Below are positions 35,651 to 45,015 of a stretch of 64,000 nucleotides of DNA, piece by piece. Within the stretch, counting starts at the first letter, position 1. Every line of letters starts with the position of its first letter. Location of the stretch: NCBI GenBank assembly GCA_036560485.1, contig DATBRC010000049.1, positions 1 through 64,000 of the forward strand. The letters are read 5' to 3'. The position numbers and the translations under genes were made by a program. The DNA comes from DATBRC01 sp036560485 (GTDB taxonomy: Bacteria; Pseudomonadota; Gammaproteobacteria; Burkholderiales; Burkholderiaceae_D). The notes beneath the pieces were generated by a model, which was given only the letters and a program-made list of their open reading frames with translations, did not search any database and was not told the origin of the DNA.

Positions 35651-36057
35651 TTTCAATTCCTTAAAGCTGTTGATACTTGCTTAATGCTGACCGGGTCGGC
35701 GCATTCTCACAATCTGGACAGTTCTACAAAATGAAACGAGTTACCTTCAACACGAATATGCCTCTAATCAATCGGGTGAATTATTCTCATCCCTCAATCA
35801 TTTGTGCGTGACATCATTTTAGACCGGTTCAGTTGGACGCCATAATCTTCACTGTCGCGTTAAGGCAACGAAATAAAAATATTCCGACATCCCTCTTGCA
35901 AACCCATCTTTTGCATGATGACGCATGCAGCTCGCGGCGTATTAATGACATTTCACGACGGCTTTTGCGGCTTGGTCTCAATGAGCTCGTATATATCACT
36001 TGAAGAGGTAAAAATGAGTCCAATTCAATATCACTTTGACAAACCAAGGAGCCAATC
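35651..36057. other. intergenic region, no convincing gene
   Basis: About 400 bases between the divergent GGDEF gene and the DUF6622-like gene. A short frame at 36014 has a good AGAGG site but would run into the next gene out of frame. No terminator or operator is clear. Confidence 0.4.
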
Positions 36058-36567
36058 ATGTTTATGCATATCCTTCAAAATATTCCACGCTGGGTTTGGA
36101 TGTTGCTTGCCGTTTTAATCGCAATCGGTATCTCGCAATCCTTTACACGGCGCAGAACATTACGTAGCGCGATAGTGATACCCATCGTGATGATCGTACT
36201 ATCGCTGTTCGGCGTTATCTCGGTATTTACTCAACCGCTCGCACTGGCAGCATGGGCCGCCGCAGTTGCAACAGCACTGGCGATTTCCAACACCATCGAG
36301 ATATGGAGAAATATCAGTTGGTCAGAACCGGATCAGAAATTAATTATGCCGGGCAGCTGGATACCGATGATGCTCATTCTCGGATTATTCGCTACCAAAT
36401 TCAGTGTAGGCATTGCATTGGCAATGGACCACGGACTGGTGGCAAATACAACCTTTGCGATTGCAGTGAGCTTTGCCTATGGCTCGTTTAGCGGCATCTT
36501 TTTGGGCCGCGGCGTGGCAATGTGGAATGCAGCACGCCATGCGATGCAACCTGGCATGGCCAACTGA
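36058..36567 (+). CDS. membrane protein, DUF6622-like
   Basis: 169 residues. The ATG follows AAGGAGCCAATC, a strong site. Five hydrophobic segments: VWMLLAVLIAIGI, IVIPIVMIVLSLFGVI, ALAAWAAAVATALA, WIPMMLILGLFATKFSVGIAL and a last one near FAIAVSFAYGSFSGIFLG. The start PRWVWMLLAVLIAIGISQS and the basic loop TRRRTLR fit the family I know as DUF6622; this is from memory. No catalytic residue is seen. It may be co-transcribed with the desaturase gene 68 bases later. Confidence 0.75.
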   Translation: MFMHILQNIPRWVWMLLAVLIAIGISQSFTRRRTLRSAIVIPIVMIVLSLFGVISVFTQPLALAAWAAAVATALAISNTIEIWRNISWSEPDQKLIMPGSWIPMMLILGLFATKFSVGIALAMDHGLVANTTFAIAVSFAYGSFSGIFLGRGVAMWNAARHAMQPGMAN

Positions 36568-36635
36568 CAGGCATAACAAATTGCGCAGCCGACAACCCCT
36601 TGTTACACTCTTCCTACTTCGAATGGAGTCGAGCC

Positions 36636-37544
36636 ATGTATCCAATTGAGAAGTTCCTGCTATTTGTTGCTACGCCTGCAGTGCTTGTTTTTGCACTGAT
36701 GGAAGCGATCGTCCTGTCACGCCGTCAACATTACGACTGGCGCGCATTTGGCGTCTCCGCATTTGATTTGGTGGCGCGTATCACGGTCAACATCCTGTTG
36801 CCTCTATCGATTGCAACGCCTTTGGTACGTTTGGCGTACCAGCATCGCTTGACAACGATTCAACTTGACGGCTGGCTAACAGTCTTGCTGTTATTTGTCG
36901 GACAGGAATTCTGTTATTACTGGTTTCATCGCGCTGCGCACAGAGTACGCTGGTTCTGGAATAACCATGCAGTACACCACTCACCCAACGAACTGAATCT
37001 GTCCGCCGCACTACGCGTCGGTTTGCTGAGCAAACTCACAGGCACCGCGCTCTTCTTCGTGCCACTGATCTGGCTGGGCTTTAATCCACGTACTGTATTC
37101 GCCGTGCTGTCGTTGAACTTGTTGTATCAATTCTGGATTCATGCAACCTGGATTCCGAAACTGGGCTGGCTGGAAGGCATCCTGAACACGCCTTCTTCGC
37201 ATCGAGTCCATCATGCCGCCAACCTGGAATACCTGGATGCGAATTATGGCGGCGTACTGATTATCTTCGACCGCATGTTCGGCACTTATGTGAAGGAACG
37301 CGACGATCTGCCGTGCCGCTACGGATTGGTGGATCCACTGACCAGCAACAATATTTTAAAAGTGGAGTTCTTCGAATGGATCAAGCTGCTACGCGATCTG
37401 CGAGCTGCGCGTAGCGTGCGCGCCTTCTTAGGACATTTGTTTATGCCGCCAGGATGGGCGCCACATGGCGAAGGCAACACCACGGAAGAATTGCGTGCAC
37501 GGCAAAGTATGTTGGGCATTTCGCACCGTTCTGCCGTTACATAA
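36636..37544 (+). CDS. sterol desaturase / fatty acid hydroxylase family protein
   Basis: 302 residues from MYPIEKFLLFVATPAV; the ATG has GGAG 11 nt upstream, and a longer frame from 36522 overlaps the previous gene. At least four membrane segments. The three His clusters that bind the di-iron centre are present: HRAAH (in CYYWFHRAAHRVRWFW), HAVHHS and HRVHH. GVLIIFDRMFGTY is the usual following motif. It is an inner-membrane oxidoreductase acting on a lipid; substrate unknown. The LytS-like kinase gene follows after 9 bases, so these are probably co-transcribed. Confidence 0.9.
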   Translation: MYPIEKFLLFVATPAVLVFALMEAIVLSRRQHYDWRAFGVSAFDLVARITVNILLPLSIATPLVRLAYQHRLTTIQLDGWLTVLLLFVGQEFCYYWFHRAAHRVRWFWNNHAVHHSPNELNLSAALRVGLLSKLTGTALFFVPLIWLGFNPRTVFAVLSLNLLYQFWIHATWIPKLGWLEGILNTPSSHRVHHAANLEYLDANYGGVLIIFDRMFGTYVKERDDLPCRYGLVDPLTSNNILKVEFFEWIKLLRDLRAARSVRAFLGHLFMPPGWAPHGEGNTTEELRARQSMLGISHRSAVT

Positions 37545-37553
37545 GTCGAACGC

Positions 37554-38663
37554 ATGCGCCCTTTTCAATACACACTGAGGTGCCTTTGGCGCATGTTGGT
37601 AATCGGCGTTCCCGTCGCGCTGGGCTGTGCTTGGTTTTTCAGTACGATGTTGCGTGAGCCATTCCGCATTACATTGCTTTATTCGCTTTGCATCGGTTGG
37701 ATCATTCAAGCGCTGGTCGATGCGGGACGTTATGTTTTGTCCTATCGTGTACGCAAGAACGATCCAAATAGTTTTAATGCGCAACACATTTGGCCGGGCT
37801 GGAAGTTAATGACGCCCTGGATTCTGGCTTCAGGTATCGCCGGTTACTTTACCGGACTCGCAATCGGCGACATGCTTACCGGCGTGCACAGGGCACCGGG
37901 TGCGATCATCCATGATATGCATTCGTTTATTTTGAGCATGGCAGTCGTCTCTGTTTTGTCTCTTGGTTGCGTCTACTTCTTTTATGCGCGCGCCCGCATG
38001 GCGATCCTGGAAGCGCATACTCAAGCAGCGATGCGCACAGCAGCCGAAAACCAGCTCAAGATGCTGGAGTCGCAACTGGAGCCGCACATGTTGTTCAACA
38101 CGCTGGCCAACCTGCGTGTGCTGATCGGTCTGAATCCGCCGCGTGCGCAAGAGATGCTCGATCGGATGATTTCATTCCTGCGCGCTACACTTGAAGCATC
38201 GCGCACCGGTTCGCATCCGCTATCGACGGAATTCGACCGCATCCGTGACTATCTCGACATGATGCAAGTACGGATGGGGCAACGCCTGCAGTTCAAACTT
38301 GATCTTCCTGCCGATCTGGCTGCCCTGCCTGTACCGCCTCTTCTCATGCAACCGCTGGTTGAGAATGCAATCAAGCATGGATTGGAGCCCAAGATACAAG
38401 GCGGAAAAATCGAAGTCGCCGCACGGCACGAAGGCGATGCATTATTACTCAGCGTACGCGACACCGGTGTCGGCCTGGGTAAGCTTGCAAGCAATGGAAC
38501 CAACTTCGGCTTGCAGCAAGTGCGTGAGCGAATCGGTACCTTGTATGGCAATGACGCCAAACTCGAACTCATTTCCATAGATGATAAAGAAGGCGGCACA
38601 TTGGCTACAATACATCTTCCGATGTCGAAACTGATTGTTTCACCAACACCATCTCGCCCATGA
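37554..38663 (+). CDS. LytS-type sensor histidine kinase
   Basis: 369 residues. About four membrane segments in the first ~150 residues. The His_kinase domain has its His in LEPHMLFNTLANLRVLI, then SHPLSTEFDRIRDYLDMMQVRMGQ, LLMQPLVENAIKHGLEP (N-box) and SVRDTGVGLGK (G-box). No external sensor domain. It overlaps the response regulator by 4 nt (ATGA). This is the second LytS/LytR-type pair in the window, distinct in sequence from AlgZR. Confidence 0.9.
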   Translation: MRPFQYTLRCLWRMLVIGVPVALGCAWFFSTMLREPFRITLLYSLCIGWIIQALVDAGRYVLSYRVRKNDPNSFNAQHIWPGWKLMTPWILASGIAGYFTGLAIGDMLTGVHRAPGAIIHDMHSFILSMAVVSVLSLGCVYFFYARARMAILEAHTQAAMRTAAENQLKMLESQLEPHMLFNTLANLRVLIGLNPPRAQEMLDRMISFLRATLEASRTGSHPLSTEFDRIRDYLDMMQVRMGQRLQFKLDLPADLAALPVPPLLMQPLVENAIKHGLEPKIQGGKIEVAARHEGDALLLSVRDTGVGLGKLASNGTNFGLQQVRERIGTLYGNDAKLELISIDDKEGGTLATIHLPMSKLIVSPTPSRP

Positions 38664-39481
38664 ACATCACTGCTTTGATTGCTGAAGATGAGCCCTTGCT
38701 AGCAGCGAACCTGCAAGCCGAACTTGTCAAACTGTGGCCCGAGCTGCACATCTGCGCGAGCGTGGTGGATGGCGAGGCAGCGGTAGAACAGGGGCTCGCA
38801 ATTCAACCCGATGTTCTATTCCTCGACATCAGCATGCCTGGCATGACAGGGATCGAAGCAGTACAGGCATTAGCCGAAGATTGGCCGGAAACCGGCAAAC
38901 CATTCCCGTTGATTGTGTTCGTGACCGCTTATGACAAATACGCACTGCAAGCTTTCGAGCGTGCAGCGGTCGATTATTTGCTGAAGCCCGTGCAACCGGA
39001 GCGACTGGCACAAACATGCGCACGACTGCAAGCTGCGCTGAAGCAACGCGTGCAAATGCCGTCCGTAGAACCTGCTCTGGAAACCGTCATGGCTCAACTG
39101 CGCGGACTGTTCAATACCGGCGCCCATGCATCGGCCAACGCAGCGTCAACTGCCGTTCCTTTGCGCGTCATTCAGGCCGGCGCCGGCAATACCATTACCA
39201 TGGTGCCGGTAGACGATGTGTTGTACTTTGAGGCTGCCGACAAATACGTGCGAGTAGTGACCATGGGACGTGAACATTTGATTAGAATTTCGCTGCGAGA
39301 ATTGCATCCGCAACTTGACCAACAACGCTTTTGGCAAATCCATCGCGGCACGATCGTGCGTTGCGACGCGGTTGATTGCGCACTACGCCATGAATCCGGC
39401 AAGCTGACGCTCACCTTAAAAGGCCATCCTGACAAACTAATTGTCAGCCGGCTCTATTCGCACCTGTTCAAGGGAATGTAG
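38660..39481 (+). CDS. LytTR response regulator
   Basis: 273 residues. Receiver ~1-125 with the acceptor Asp in VLFLDISMPGMTGIEAV and VDYLLKPVQPERL; LytTR domain ~170-270 (VPVDDVLYFEAADKYVRVVT, HRGTIVRCDAVD, VSRLYSHLFKGM). Partner of the upstream kinase. Targets are unknown; the desaturase operon upstream or the region downstream are candidates by position only. Confidence 0.9.
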   Translation: MNITALIAEDEPLLAANLQAELVKLWPELHICASVVDGEAAVEQGLAIQPDVLFLDISMPGMTGIEAVQALAEDWPETGKPFPLIVFVTAYDKYALQAFERAAVDYLLKPVQPERLAQTCARLQAALKQRVQMPSVEPALETVMAQLRGLFNTGAHASANAASTAVPLRVIQAGAGNTITMVPVDDVLYFEAADKYVRVVTMGREHLIRISLRELHPQLDQQRFWQIHRGTIVRCDAVDCALRHESGKLTLTLKGHPDKLIVSRLYSHLFKGM

Positions 39482-39817
39482 CTCTCGGCAGGCGCCCACA
39501 TTTTCTATCCGATTTTTTAAGCGGCATCACTCAACTTAGAACCTGTTCACTATCTTTTTGACAGGAGCACAGTCGAGCACAATCCGGCACATTTAAAACC
39601 GGCCTCATCCATTTTATGGATATGGATTGCTACCCTTTGCATCCATCCCATCCTCATCAATACCCGCCCGCAAAACATGATGCCGTTCATAAAGATTTTT
39701 AGTCTTATGTGAGTTGATGCATCGCAAAGGCATGCATTCATGAAGACTTATGATAATCAACAAAGATAAATCGCATTTATTACTTCTACTCAAATCCATG
39801 TGCAAAGACACACATCC
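39482..39817. other. intergenic region upstream of phaC
   Basis: About 335 bases with no supported gene. It should contain the phaC promoter. Repeated TGCATCCAT/TGCATTCATG-like words occur at 39640-39760 but no clear palindrome or -35/-10 pair. Confidence 0.35.
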
Positions 39818-41626
39818 ATGAATACAAAAGGCACCAAGAATATTGGTTTCGAACGCTTGGCAAGCGAATGGCTCGGCGTATTTACCAGGGAATATCCGGA
39901 GTATCACTACTCTTCCGACAATATTGATCTGACTTTTAATGCAATACTGGGAAAATTTACCGGCAACATCTCTCCCGGCGCATTGGCCAACGCTTACTTT
40001 GATTGGCTGGTGCACCTGGATCTGTCACCGTCTAAACAACAGAGGTTAATCCAGACCGGATGGCAAAAATATTGGCGCTGGCTCCGATACACCACAGAAG
40101 CAGCGGCACACATTGGTTCACAAGAACAGCCTGAGCCATGCATTGAGCCATTGCCGCAAGATAAACGCTTCATCGCGCCACAATGGCGGCGCTGGCCATT
40201 CAATGCGATTTCGCAAGGATTTTTATTGAACCAGCAATGGTGGCATCGCGCCACGACCGGAGTCCATGGCGTCACAGAACATCATCAAGAGGTCGTGACC
40301 TTTACCATCCGCCAATTGCTGGATATGTGCGCGCCATCGAATTTTGTTTTGACTAACCCCGTTGTTTTGGAAGAAACGATGCACGAGCGAGGTACCAATT
40401 TGATGCGCGGCGCAGTCAATGCATTTGCCGATTGGGAACGCCGCTTGGCCGACAACAATTGGCAGGCGGAAGAAGGAGATAATCCATACAAGGTTGGCAA
40501 AAATCTGGCCGTCACTCCCGGCAAAGTGGTCTTTCGCAACAGGTTGATGGAGCTGCTTCAGTATGAGCCGGCAACGCCGAACGTGCATGCGGTCCCTTTG
40601 CTTTTTGTCCCTGCGTGGATCATGAAGTATTACATTCTTGATCTCTCCCCGGAAAATTCATTGGTTAAATATCTGGTGGATCAGGGCTACACGGTTTTCA
40701 TGATCTCCTGGACCAATCCGACTGCCGAAGATCGGGATTTATCGATGGAAGATTATCGCAAGCTTGGAATCATGGACGCCATCGATGTCGTGACAAAAAT
40801 CACCGGTGCGCCGCAAGTCAATGCCGTTGGTTATTGTCTGGGAGGCACGTTGTTGACCATAGCCGCAGCAAGCATGGCGCGTGACCATGATCCGCGGCTG
40901 GCCAGCATGACCGTATTCGCTTCGCAGGTGGACTTTGAAGAACCGGGAGAACTTTCCCTGTTTATTGATGAAAGCCAAGTCAGTTTTCTGGAAGCGATCA
41001 TGTGGCGTCAAGGCTATCTCGACTCAAAACAAATGGCTGGCGCATTCCAATTGATACGTTCCAATGACTTGATTTGGTCGCGTCGGCTCAATCATTATTT
41101 ATTGGGCATACCTGAACATAAAAACGATTTGATGGCATGGAACGCCGATGCAACACGCATGCCGTATCGCATGCATTCAGAATATCTGCATCAACTGTTC
41201 CTGCATAATTATCTGGCAGAGGGGCGTTATCTTACCAATGGACATCATATTGCCCTGACCGATATTCACATCCCCATCTTTGCCGTTGGCACTATTACGG
41301 ACCATGTCGCACCATGGCGCTCTGCCTTTAAACTTCTGCTGCTTTCCGACACTGAAGTGACGTTTTTACTGACATCGGGCGGGCATAATGCCGGCGTGGT
41401 GTCACCGCCAGGCCATCCGCATCGCAGCTATCAAATCAACACGCATGCAGCTGACGAACCCTATATCGATGCGGAAACCTGGCATGCAAGAATGCCTCGC
41501 CACGAAGGTTCTTGGTGGCCGGCATGGGAAGCATGGCTAGCGAAACGTTCCGGCAAAAAAATCAAACCTCCTCCCATGGGCGATGCATTAGCAGATGCAC
41601 CCGGGACTTATGTATTGCGAACATAA
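39818..41626 (+). CDS. phaC: poly(3-hydroxyalkanoate) synthase, class I
   Basis: 602 residues from MNTKGTKNIGFERL; a GTG six codons earlier is also possible. It polymerises hydroxyacyl-CoA at the granule surface. The nucleophile is Cys340 in the lipase-like box AVGYCLGGT. The Asp is in VGTITDHVAPW and the His in LTSGGHNAGVVSPPGHPHRS. MISWTNPTAEDRDLSMEDY is conserved. The length and single-subunit form fit class I. No phaA, phaB or phasin gene is adjacent; a PHB-depolymerase-like gene ends the window 22 kb away. Confidence 0.95.
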   Translation: MNTKGTKNIGFERLASEWLGVFTREYPEYHYSSDNIDLTFNAILGKFTGNISPGALANAYFDWLVHLDLSPSKQQRLIQTGWQKYWRWLRYTTEAAAHIGSQEQPEPCIEPLPQDKRFIAPQWRRWPFNAISQGFLLNQQWWHRATTGVHGVTEHHQEVVTFTIRQLLDMCAPSNFVLTNPVVLEETMHERGTNLMRGAVNAFADWERRLADNNWQAEEGDNPYKVGKNLAVTPGKVVFRNRLMELLQYEPATPNVHAVPLLFVPAWIMKYYILDLSPENSLVKYLVDQGYTVFMISWTNPTAEDRDLSMEDYRKLGIMDAIDVVTKITGAPQVNAVGYCLGGTLLTIAAASMARDHDPRLASMTVFASQVDFEEPGELSLFIDESQVSFLEAIMWRQGYLDSKQMAGAFQLIRSNDLIWSRRLNHYLLGIPEHKNDLMAWNADATRMPYRMHSEYLHQLFLHNYLAEGRYLTNGHHIALTDIHIPIFAVGTITDHVAPWRSAFKLLLLSDTEVTFLLTSGGHNAGVVSPPGHPHRSYQINTHAADEPYIDAETWHARMPRHEGSWWPAWEAWLAKRSGKKIKPPPMGDALADAPGTYVLRT

Positions 41627-41970
41627 AGCTGCAAGCCCGCAATGACTTTGAGAATAATCAAATGCAATGGGAGATTTATTTTTTTATCTTTGACTGCATA
41701 ACGAACTTTACGATTCTGTGGCAAGTCATATAGGTTTTTAATGTGGAGAATTAGAGGCAGTTTATCGCGTACAGGGCAACGGAATTTGGCCTCCTTTCGT
41801 CATCGCAGTTTGACGTCCCATTAGAGAATCAAAAAGCTTTCGTCATCTACGGTTAGGCGGGTCTGTCATTTCTCCTCGCATTGAACATTTTGAAAATGGG
41901 ATAGGTTGTAATGGGCTTCAAATCTCATGCTAAACACCACAATGATTTTTATTTCGAAAGGAGAAATATT
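41627..41970. other. intergenic region between phaC and the CBS gene
   Basis: 344 bases without a supported gene. No intrinsic terminator with a T-run is clear after phaC. TTGAAC at about 41883 could be part of a promoter for the CBS gene, but no matching -10 is convincing. Confidence 0.35.
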
Positions 41971-42387
41971 ATGCAAGTAGCAGATGTCATGACACGAGAT
42001 GTCCGTGTAAGCAATCCCAATCAAAGCATTATTGAAGCTGCCAAGATGATGGAAGAATGCGATTGCGGTTCAATTCCAGTGGCGGAAAATGACAAGTTAG
42101 TTGGAATGGCGACCGATCGCGATATCGTGATCCGCGGCCTTGCACATGGGAAGACTGGCGACACCAAAATTAGTGAAATCATGACGCAAGATATCAAATA
42201 TTGCTTTGAAGATGAGGATGTCGAATCGGTTGCACAGAATATGGGAGAGTTGCAGGTACGTCGTCTTCCTGTCGTCAATCGCGATAAGCGCCTGGTAGGG
42301 ATTGTCACGCTCGGCGACCTTAGCCAATCGGGTGAAACACAATGCGTTGGAGATGCGCTTTCCGACATTGCCCAACCGTCTGCATAA
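41971..42387 (+). CDS. CBS-domain protein
   Basis: 138 residues from MQVADVMTRDVRVSNPNQ; the ATG has AAGGAGA 7-8 nt upstream, which rules out the longer start at 41911. Two CBS motifs: residues ~4-60 (EAAKMMEECDCGSIPVAEND, GMATDRDIVIRGLAHG) and ~68-125 (VMTRD-like EIMTQDIKYC, VRRLPVVNRDKRLVGIVTLG). CBS pairs bind adenine nucleotides and usually regulate a partner; stand-alone forms like this are common and their targets are mostly unknown. Confidence 0.9.
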   Translation: MQVADVMTRDVRVSNPNQSIIEAAKMMEECDCGSIPVAENDKLVGMATDRDIVIRGLAHGKTGDTKISEIMTQDIKYCFEDEDVESVAQNMGELQVRRLPVVNRDKRLVGIVTLGDLSQSGETQCVGDALSDIAQPSA

Positions 42388-42422
42388 GAAAGGGTAACAG
42401 CCACATTAATTTTCCGAATGAT

Positions 42423-42452
42423 TCAGGGATGCGTACGTTTCCGCATCCCTGA
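42423..42452. terminator. hairpin between convergent genes
   Basis: Perfect 11-bp stem TCAGGGATGCG/CGCATCCCTGA with an 8-nt loop, between the CBS gene and the convergent EamA transporter. Short A/T stretches flank it but no long T-run. Confidence 0.6.
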
Positions 42453-42507
42453 AATATTGACATACCACGCATGAAGATGGGGCCGTCGATGTCCATCACA
42501 ATGCATT

Positions 42508-43467
42508 TCAAATACGGCTGACTTCTGTTGTTAGAATTTTCTTGGTGCCTGTTTGACGCGTTCGCAAATACAGATTGTTCAATATAAGCGCCAATGCCGT
42601 AAAGCTGCCGCCCAATAACTGAGCGTGGACGGGAACCACACCCTGAAGCGATGAAATAATAAAGGCAGTCAGCGGAACCACATCCATGAACAATACGCCA
42701 TTGAGTGGTGTCAGTATTTTGTTCCCGATATTCCAGCTGAGCACGCCTACAAAACCTGCGATCAACGACATATACGCCAGATGCGGAAGAATGGATATAA
42801 GCCCTTGTAGCGAGGGAACTGCCACTGTGCCGGTGAGATACAAAATTCCATTGATCGTAAAAACGCTGGTGAGCCCGAGAGCGGTTGTCACGGTCGTATA
42901 TTTATAAGGCGACCATTTTGGAAAAAATGTCGCGCCTATCGTATACGTGACCCAGCAAAGCGCGCCCAGCAAAATCAATAGGTTGGACGTCAGGCTCTGC
43001 GGCTCATGTATATACAAAAGCAGATCGCCTTTTGTCACGACAAGGATCACACCGCAGAATGACAAGAGAATGAACAAGAAAGAATAAACCGGAGGCGCAA
43101 TCTTCCGAATCATCCAGTTGACGAGCAATCCAAGCATCGGTTGTGTCGCCATCGTGATGGAAGCTGTTAGCGCTCCTTCTTTTCCGGCCAACTGCTGACC
43201 AAGAAATACCAGAAACCCAAAACCAGCAAAACCAGCGGTCCCGAAAAACCATGCAAGGCCGACCCGCTCGCCCGTCATTCGTAATGCAGCCGTACCTTCG
43301 CGCCATATCAGCAAGGCGAGAAAGGCAAGCCCGGCAATCAAATAGCGCAATGACGTAAAAGTAAACGGATCGATGTGCAGCAACGCACTATTCATCACCG
43401 GGAACATTGCGCCCCATGAAATAGTCGCAATCAAACAAAACAAAACGCCTTTTGTGTAGTTGGGCAT
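42508..43467 (-). CDS. EamA/DMT-family transporter
   Basis: 319 residues, ten membrane segments in two EamA repeats: GVLFCLIATISWGAMFPVMN at the start, and LLILLGALCWVTYTIGATFF opening the second. PFTFTSLRYLIAGLAFLALL is typical. Probable exporter of a small metabolite; substrate unknown. Sequence differs clearly from the EamA protein at 19178. A palindromic repeat lies just upstream. Confidence 0.87.
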   Translation of the reverse strand: MPNYTKGVLFCLIATISWGAMFPVMNSALLHIDPFTFTSLRYLIAGLAFLALLIWREGTAALRMTGERVGLAWFFGTAGFAGFGFLVFLGQQLAGKEGALTASITMATQPMLGLLVNWMIRKIAPPVYSFLFILLSFCGVILVVTKGDLLLYIHEPQSLTSNLLILLGALCWVTYTIGATFFPKWSPYKYTTVTTALGLTSVFTINGILYLTGTVAVPSLQGLISILPHLAYMSLIAGFVGVLSWNIGNKILTPLNGVLFMDVVPLTAFIISSLQGVVPVHAQLLGGSFTALALILNNLYLRTRQTGTKKILTTEVSRI

Positions 43468-43502
43468 GCAATATTCCTTTTAGTTTAGGAATTACACAGT
43501 TA

Positions 43503-43627
43503 CTCCCTCTCCCACATCAGTGGGAGAGGGTTGGGGTGAGGGCAAGTAGAGGTTGCTTCAAATGATTGATTCAATGCGACCGCCGTAACCCTCACCCTAG
43601 CCCTCTCCCACTGATGTGGGAGAGGGA
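43503..43627. repeat. nested palindromic intergenic repeat (CCCTCTCCC family)
   Basis: The left arm (43503-43541) and right arm (~43588-43627) are near-perfect inverted copies of CCCTCTCCCAC...AACCCTCACCC, ~38 nt each. Each arm holds its own hairpin TCCCTCTCCCA/TGGGAGAGGGA. A single hairpin unit of the same family is at 59558-59585. It lies between the EamA transporter gene's start and the small MFS-linked gene's end. Confidence 0.85.
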
Positions 43628-43672
43628 ACGCAATGCATAAGTCCTATAGTCGTTAAACTTAAATCCGATAGA

Positions 43673-43801
43673 TCAACAAAACGTAAACGCTCGCAATATA
43701 TCCAGCATCATGTCCGGGTCCAGCATTTTCATGAATGCCCAGCCGCCGATCAGCACTTGGGCAATCAATAGCAAGGCTGTAGAAATGTATTGATGCGCCA
43801 T
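43673..43801 (-). CDS. small membrane protein, 42 aa, behind the MFS transporter
   Basis: ATG at 43801 has GGAG 6 nt upstream; the frame ends at TGA 43673-43675. It starts MAHQYISTALLLIAQVLIGG and has one membrane segment (TALLLIAQVLIGGWAFM) followed by a Met/Asp-rich end (LDPDMMLDILRAFTFC). It begins 15 nt after the MFS transporter stop on the same strand, so the two are probably co-transcribed. I do not recognise it. It may be a small accessory peptide of the transporter; that is inference from position and size. Confidence 0.5.
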   Translation of the reverse strand: MAHQYISTALLLIAQVLIGGWAFMKMLDPDMMLDILRAFTFC

Positions 43802-43815
43802 TACTATCTCCATCA

Positions 43816-45015
43816 TCAAGCGGTCTGCAAACGTACAACCTGGCGGTCATCGATCGGCCAGTGCAATGCTGCCGCTACCAGGCCAAGCGCGATCGCGCCG
43901 AACCAGACCAGGTCGTACGACTTGGTCGCATCGAATACAACGCCGCCCAGCCATGCACCTAGAAAGCCGCCGATCTGGTGACCGACAAAGACAAAGCCGA
44001 ACAAGGTGGTCAGATACTTCACGCCGAATACTTGCGATACCAGGCCATTGGTGAGCGGCGCCGTTCCCAGCCACAGCAAACCCATGACGATGGCAAACGG
44101 ATACAGCGTCCATTCGGACAGCGGCAGCAGCACGAATGCAGCGATCACAATCGAGCGCGTCAGATAGTTATATGCCAGCAGATGCTTGCGCCGATATTTT
44201 GTACCCAGGATGCCCGAGTAATAAGTGCCTGCAATATTGGTCAACGCAATCAACGACAATGCAACCACGGCACTGCGTCCGCTCATGCCTTTGTCCATCA
44301 GGTATGCAGGCAGATGGCCGGCGATGAAGGCCAGCTGAAAGCCGCAGGCCAGAAAACCTAAATTGAGCAGCCAAAAACCTTTGTGAGAAAACGCCTCTGT
44401 CAATGCTTGGCGCAATGACTGGTCCTTCTGTCCGAGCGCAGCATGAGGCGGCTCCGCCAATCCCGCTGACAGAGGTGAAATCGCCATCATCACGATAGCC
44501 ATGATGATCAACGCTGCCAACCATCCGAAGCCCGAGATAAAAGTTTGCGCAGCAGGCACCATCGCAAATTGCCCGAGCCCGCCCACCGCACCGGCGAGCC
44601 CAAGCGCCCAGCCACGCTGCTCCGGCGCGACTAATCGGCTCAATGCGCCGTATACGGTGCCGAACGAGGTGGCAGACAACCCGGCGCCGATCATCAACCC
44701 GCAGGTCAACAAAAGTTGAATGCTGCTGGTCGAATACGCCATCAAGTAAAGGCCAGCCGCATACATCAGGCATCCGCCCAGCAACACCTTGGCAGTACCG
44801 AACTTATCCGCAATCATGCCGGTGAAAGGCATCAGCAAACCCCAAGCCAGGTTTTGCAATGCGATGGCCAGTGCGAATTGTTGGCGAGTCCAACCGTGTG
44901 CGAACGTCATCGGCAATAGAAATAAACCCTGCACATGACGCACACCAAGCGCCATGCCCATGATGACGCCGCCACAAATCACAATAACAACAGGTGTTTT
45001 CCAGGTGCGATTCAT
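43816..45015 (-). CDS. MFS transporter
   Basis: 399 residues from MNRTWKTPVVIVICGG; the ATG has AAGGAG 7 nt upstream, so the longer start at 45051 is not used. Twelve membrane segments are visible. GRHVQ-like GVRHVQGLFLLPM, then GMIADKFGTAKVLLGG (MFS motif A region) and GLMIGAGLSATSFGTVYG. The overall look is near the OFA/monocarboxylate branch, but the substrate is not clear. It is divergent from the LysR gene, which probably controls it. Confidence 0.9.
   Translation of the reverse strand: MNRTWKTPVVIVICGGVIMGMALGVRHVQGLFLLPMTFAHGWTRQQFALAIALQNLAWGLLMPFTGMIADKFGTAKVLLGGCLMYAAGLYLMAYSTSSIQLLLTCGLMIGAGLSATSFGTVYGALSRLVAPEQRGWALGLAGAVGGLGQFAMVPAAQTFISGFGWLAALIIMAIVMMAISPLSAGLAEPPHAALGQKDQSLRQALTEAFSHKGFWLLNLGFLACGFQLAFIAGHLPAYLMDKGMSGRSAVVALSLIALTNIAGTYYSGILGTKYRRKHLLAYNYLTRSIVIAAFVLLPLSEWTLYPFAIVMGLLWLGTAPLTNGLVSQVFGVKYLTTLFGFVFVGHQIGGFLGAWLGGVVFDATKSYDLVWFGAIALGLVAAALHWPIDDRQVVRLQTA

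Noticed and set aside
36014..36118. 34-codon frame with a good AGAGG site before the DUF6622-like gene
   Set aside because: It overlaps 60 bases of the well-supported downstream gene in another frame and its Cys/Phe-rich product has no coherent feature; a leader peptide is conceivable but not supported.
43659..43850. 63-codon frame on the minus strand behind the MFS gene
   Set aside because: It overlaps the better candidate at 43673-43801 in a different frame and lacks the ribosome binding site and hydrophobic helix seen there.
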